Assembly: GCA_029940175.1 (NCBI GenBank) | Contig: JAOZRM010000040.1 | Location: 1-7,773, forward strand | From: Candidatus Sabulitectum sp. | GTDB lineage: Bacteria; Fermentibacterota; Fermentibacteria; Fermentibacterales; JCC-6 | Direction: 5' to 3' | DNA length: 7,773 bases | Shown here: positions 4,935 through 7,773 of the stretch, in pieces | Numbering within the stretch: position 1 is the first letter of the stretch | Layout of the letters: each line of letters opens with the position of its first letter | Notes under the pieces: model-generated | The model's input: only the letters and a program-made list of their open reading frames with translations | Databases searched by the model: none | What the model was told of the DNA's origin: nothing | Position numbers and translations under genes: made by a program

Positions 4935-6561
4935 CGCAAGAAGATTTGTTCTGGGTATTGAAGGGCTTACTGCTCTGGTAACCGGAGCTTCCGCCCTTGC
5001 ATCAGTTGTAGCATTTCTTGTTTTGTGGCTTGTTGTCTCAGATGCACGAACATCTCTCGAAACCGCATCATACTCCAGAGCTGAATACATTTCTCATGCC
5101 CTTGGGATCAGACCCACGCAAGGATTGCTTGAGTCAGTGGTAAATTCGTCAATTCCCGGTGGGGGTGTTACAGCTGCGGTAGTGGTTTTCGATAACTCAG
5201 ACGTTCTTGCCTACCCGTCAATCAGCCAGGATGAACTGGAGAATGCCCACCGGATTACATACTCTTCTGCGAATGGATACAAGGTATCCCTTTTTATGGA
5301 AATGCCGTCGGTTCTTGGGGAAAGTACAGTAATTCTTGTTTTATTCGCATTTTTTGCTGCAACTCTCACTGTAGTTGCAATACTGGTTCCATCATTTCTC
5401 CGAAGGGCTGTTCTTGACCCTCTACGAAGCATACTTGGCGAGGCTGACCGGTTTGAGAGTGGCAGTGGAAGTACAGCCAGGGCTGCAAATGCATCATTCC
5501 AGAAACTCATACATCTTCTCGGACAGCGGGATTCACAATTGCACGAGATGAGAGTAAAGGCATTGAACAGGGCACAGGCAGCTGAATCAAGATCAGGAGC
5601 TGTTCTTGAGGCCATGGGTTCCTCTGTGATGGTTGTTGATTCTAAGGGAAATCCCTCTCTCTGGAACAAGCAGGCATCGGATCTGTTTCAACTGGAGGAA
5701 GACAGTGTTGACAGCACTATTCTGGCTTATCACCTTGCACCGTATTTGAATAATGGTGTTACTGAGTGGGACGGTGAAGACCACGGTAGAATTTTCAGAT
5801 TCAAAGTTACTCCAGGTCAGGAAACAGAAAAGATTGTTCTCTGTACCGATGTTACCGCGTCGGTCCTGCTGGAAAGACGCCTGTCAGAGGAGAGTGCCCT
5901 TGCAGATCTGGGAGCTCTTTCCGGAGGAGTAGCTCATGAGATAGGTAACGCTCTTTGTGCTCTTGATGGCTTTCTGGACCTGCTTGGCAGGGGTAGAGAA
6001 TCACAGCGTACAAGAGAAATTCTTCATGAGGCAGAGCTGGAACTGGATTCAGCGAAAAAAATGGTTGAAGCTTTCAGGAATCTTGCACAGCAGAATTCAA
6101 TTGAAAGTACAATTACCACTCATTCTGCAATGGCTTTGATCCTGGATATATGTGAGAGCCAATCCATCAAGTGTTCAATTAATAAAGTCGGAATTGGGAA
6201 TATCCTTTCTGATCCAGTTATTCCCGGGGGGACAATACTTATATCCAGGATAATTGAGAATCTTCTGTCAAATGCCATGCGCTTCTCAAAATCAGATGTT
6301 GAGGTTAGAGCAGATGATTCATTGGATCAGCATGCTCTTATATTCAAGGTACTTGATAGGGGATCCGGTTTACCGGAGCCACCGGATAAAGTATTCAGAC
6401 CAATGTATACAACCGCGGAAGAACATGGTGGAATGGGGCTTGGACTGACCATCACAAGAAGACTTGTAAGAGCCATGGGTGGTTCTATCAAGGCTGCAAA
6501 CAGGGAAGACGGGGGAGCAGTATTTACAGTGAGTATTCCTCATCTGGAGAGTGGTGAATGA
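4924..6561 (+). CDS. Membrane sensor histidine kinase, NtrB-like (sensor, HAMP-like, PAS, HisKA, HATPase)
   Basis: This 545-residue sensor kinase autophosphorylates on a histidine and passes the phosphate to the regulator encoded next. Helix 1 is at about 15-38 and helix 2 at about 134-157, enclosing a sensor region of about 95 residues whose later half (81-126) has a beta pattern like a small PAS/Cache fold. A degenerate HAMP-like linker (158-215, LDPLRSI then a coiled-coil stretch) leads to a PAS-like domain (about 222-312, VMVVDSKGNPSLWN). The H-box is GGVAHEIGNALCALDGF with H338, E339 and N342 present, but alanine replaces the usual proline of HExxNPL. HATPase motifs: N-box ENLLSNA (445-451), G1 DRGSG (478-482), F491, and G2 HGGMGLGL (501-508). 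There is no fused receiver. The start is the only reasonable one in frame; its ribosome site is weak and it overlaps the preceding gene by 11 bases, so translation probably depends on coupling. What it senses is unknown; envelope or glycan state is inferred from context. Confidence 0.94.
   Translation: MKSNARRFVLGIEGLTALVTGASALASVVAFLVLWLVVSDARTSLETASYSRAEYISHALGIRPTQGLLESVVNSSIPGGGVTAAVVVFDNSDVLAYPSISQDELENAHRITYSSANGYKVSLFMEMPSVLGESTVILVLFAFFAATLTVVAILVPSFLRRAVLDPLRSILGEADRFESGSGSTARAANASFQKLIHLLGQRDSQLHEMRVKALNRAQAAESRSGAVLEAMGSSVMVVDSKGNPSLWNKQASDLFQLEEDSVDSTILAYHLAPYLNNGVTEWDGEDHGRIFRFKVTPGQETEKIVLCTDVTASVLLERRLSEESALADLGALSGGVAHEIGNALCALDGFLDLLGRGRESQRTREILHEAELELDSAKKMVEAFRNLAQQNSIESTITTHSAMALILDICESQSIKCSINKVGIGNILSDPVIPGGTILISRIIENLLSNAMRFSKSDVEVRADDSLDQHALIFKVLDRGSGLPEPPDKVFRPMYTTAEEHGGMGLGLTITRRLVRAMGGSIKAANREDGGAVFTVSIPHLESGE
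6546..6551 (+). promoter_or_regulatory. Shine-Dalgarno site for the response regulator gene
   Basis: GGAGAG ends 6 bases before ATG 6558, within the final codons of the kinase gene, and supports the ATGA-overlap start. Confidence 0.6.
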
Positions 6562-7773
6562 AGAAAATACTTCTTGTTGAGGATAAAAGAGGAATGCGTA
6601 TCATGCTTTCAACTGCTCTTGAGGAAGATGGATGGGCAGTTACAGCTGTTGCTGATGGCGATTCTGCTCTGATGAATATCCAGCAGAATTCATACAATGC
6701 AATTCTGACTGATGTTTGTATTCCCGGCAGATACAACGGCATTGATGTACTCAGCAGTGCTCCATCCGGAACCCCTGTTATTGTAATGACAGCTTTTGGC
6801 ACTATTGATATGGCAGTTGATGCAATGAAAAAAGGTGCAGCTGATTTCATTAGCAAACCGTTCAAGCTGGATGATCTACTGGAAAAGCTTTCATCAGCTT
6901 CGTATGATCATTCAGATTCTATGCTCGGCCAGTCGGCCGGTTATCTTGATATCGTGAGCAGAGCAGAGAGAGCAGCCCCCAGCGGGATGAATATTCTTAT
7001 TCTTGGAGAAAGTGGAACAGGCAAGGAGTTACTTGCAAGAAGAATTCACCAGTGCAGCAGTGGGCAGGACGGTCCATTTGTACCGGTAAATTGTGCGGCT
7101 ATTCCTGAAAATCTCATGGAGAGTGAGCTTTTTGGAGCAGAAAAAGGAGCATACACCGGCTCAACAGATGCTCGACCTGGAAGATTTACCATTGCCCGGG
7201 GAGGTTCAATCTTTCTTGATGAAATCGCGGATCTTGATATGTCTCTTCAGGGTAAGCTTCTCAGAGTACTGGAATCAGGAACTTATCACGCTGTCGGAGG
7301 GCGGGAGGAAATAAAATCAGATGCTCTGGTGATCGCAGCCAGCAACAGAGACCTTCGCAGCATGGTAAAAAAGAAGTTGTTCAGAGAAGATCTCTTTTAC
7401 AGGATCAGTGAATTTCCTGTAAAACTTCCTCCCCTCCGTGAAAGAGGAGATGATATCAAACTCATTGCCGGGCACTATCTGAAATTGTATCAGGGCAACT
7501 CATTTTCCCCGGGCGCACTATGTGCCCTGAGCAGTTACAGCTGGCCTGGGAATATCAGAGAAATGAAAAATCTTATCCGAAGAGCATGTGTAAATTCCAA
7601 CGGTGAAGCTATCACCACAGAAATGCTTGAATTTCCTGATCACAAAGTAGATGGTTCACTTGTGGAACAGGCTGCTCATGCTGCAAAGATCCGAGAGAAG
7701 ACTCTTATCTCATCTGCCCTTGCGGAGACCGGAGGAAATCGCAGAAAGGCTGCGGAGATTCTCGAAGTGAGTT
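6558..7773 (+). CDS. Sigma-54-dependent response regulator, NtrC family (3' partial)
   Basis: 405 residues are present before the window ends. The receiver domain (1-112) has the acidic pair E8/D9, phospho-acceptor D52, T78 and K100-P101. The AAA+ sigma-54 activator domain (about 122-345) has Walker A GESGTGKE (150-157), the sigma-54 contact loop GAYTGS (197-202, a variant of GAFTGA), Walker B SIFLDEI (217-223), the sensor-I segment AASNRDL (260-266), the arginine-finger region FREDLFYR (275-282), LPPLRERGDDI (290-300), and sensor-II YSWPGNIREMKNLI (327-340). The C-terminal end is entering a Fis-type helix-turn-helix (GGNRRKAAEILEVS, 392-405). About 15-25 residues, including the recognition helix, are cut off. 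It should drive open-complex formation by sigma-54 polymerase after phosphorylation by the kinase directly upstream, with which it shares an ATGA overlap. Receiver oddities are one extra residue after the D52 loop and a shortened helix 3. Its target promoters are not visible in this window. It was read by hand from 6558, with no stop before the end. Confidence 0.96.
   Translation, partial: MKKILLVEDKRGMRIMLSTALEEDGWAVTAVADGDSALMNIQQNSYNAILTDVCIPGRYNGIDVLSSAPSGTPVIVMTAFGTIDMAVDAMKKGAADFISKPFKLDDLLEKLSSASYDHSDSMLGQSAGYLDIVSRAERAAPSGMNILILGESGTGKELLARRIHQCSSGQDGPFVPVNCAAIPENLMESELFGAEKGAYTGSTDARPGRFTIARGGSIFLDEIADLDMSLQGKLLRVLESGTYHAVGGREEIKSDALVIAASNRDLRSMVKKKLFREDLFYRISEFPVKLPPLRERGDDIKLIAGHYLKLYQGNSFSPGALCALSSYSWPGNIREMKNLIRRACVNSNGEAITTEMLEFPDHKVDGSLVEQAAHAAKIREKTLISSALAETGGNRRKAAEILEVS

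Larger units (their letters stand above)
1..7773 (+). other. Single overlapping operon: glycan assembly plus two-component system
   Basis: All seven genes run in one direction and join by ATGA (147), TTGA (1325), GTGA (2101), ATGA (4101), an 11-base overlap (4924) and ATGA (6558). No gap is long enough for a promoter between genes, and no stem followed by T-run is present. Co-transcription and translational coupling are inferred from this layout. The unit continues beyond both ends of the window. Confidence 0.85.

Noticed and set aside
5211..5669. 152-codon minus-strand open frame
   Set aside because: It is antisense to the kinase linker and PAS coding region, rich in Arg/Ser/Ala as expected for a shadow frame, and has no motif.
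5723..5738. Possible sigma-54 promoter (TGGC ... TTGC) inside the kinase gene
   Set aside because: Spacing between the two elements is 8 bases instead of 7, which is not tolerated by sigma-54, and the site is mid-gene in the PAS coding region.
6925..6938. Short direct repeat TCGGCC-AG-TCGGCC in the regulator
   Set aside because: It codes for the normal linker leading into the AAA+ domain (GQSAG); six bases repeated in GC-rich codons is expected by chance.

Overview
The window is one uninterrupted stretch of plus-strand genes, seven in all, with no intergenic gap. Each gene overlaps the next by 4 bases, or by 11 in one case. The 5' end cuts the first gene and the 3' end cuts the last. I see no rRNA, tRNA, CRISPR array, mobile element, terminator or convincing promoter. 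The promoter of this transcription unit must lie upstream of the window and its terminator downstream.

The first part (1-4934) is a glycan-assembly cluster: the tail of a probable GT4 (group 1) glycosyltransferase, a GT2 glycosyltransferase with an extra C-terminal domain, an unrecognised membrane protein with a soluble C-terminal part, a large multi-spanning GT-C-like membrane glycosyltransferase with its own C-terminal beta-rich domain, and a second, shorter GT2 glycosyltransferase. This is the usual make-up of a locus for a cell-surface polysaccharide, O-antigen-like chain or glycoprotein glycan. Cytoplasmic GT4/GT2 enzymes would use nucleotide sugars, and the GT-C enzyme would use a lipid-linked sugar on the outer face of the inner membrane.

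The second part (4924-7773) is a two-component system of the NtrB/NtrC type: a membrane-bound histidine kinase (small extracytoplasmic sensor region, degenerate HAMP-like linker, PAS-like domain, HisKA, HATPase) followed by a receiver/AAA+/Fis-type HTH regulator that should activate sigma-54 RNA polymerase. The kinase start lies inside the end of the second GT2 gene, so the regulators are probably translated with the glycan enzymes. The simplest reading is that the kinase reports on envelope or surface-glycan state and the regulator switches sigma-54 promoters elsewhere.

The organism is a bacterium, almost certainly with a Gram-negative type envelope, of moderate GC (mid-forties percent by eye), using sigma-54 and Shine-Dalgarno starts including TTG and GTG. 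The divergence of the proteins from textbook families would fit an uncultured lineage in or near the FCB group or the former Deltaproteobacteria. That placement is a guess from style and not shown by any marker gene.

The least ordinary items are the orphan membrane protein (1325-2104), an exact 10-bp tandem duplication that supplies both the stop of that gene and the start of the next (2091-2110), a weakly shared C-terminal strand motif in three consecutive proteins, and the coupling of a sigma-54 two-component system to the glycosyltransferase genes.
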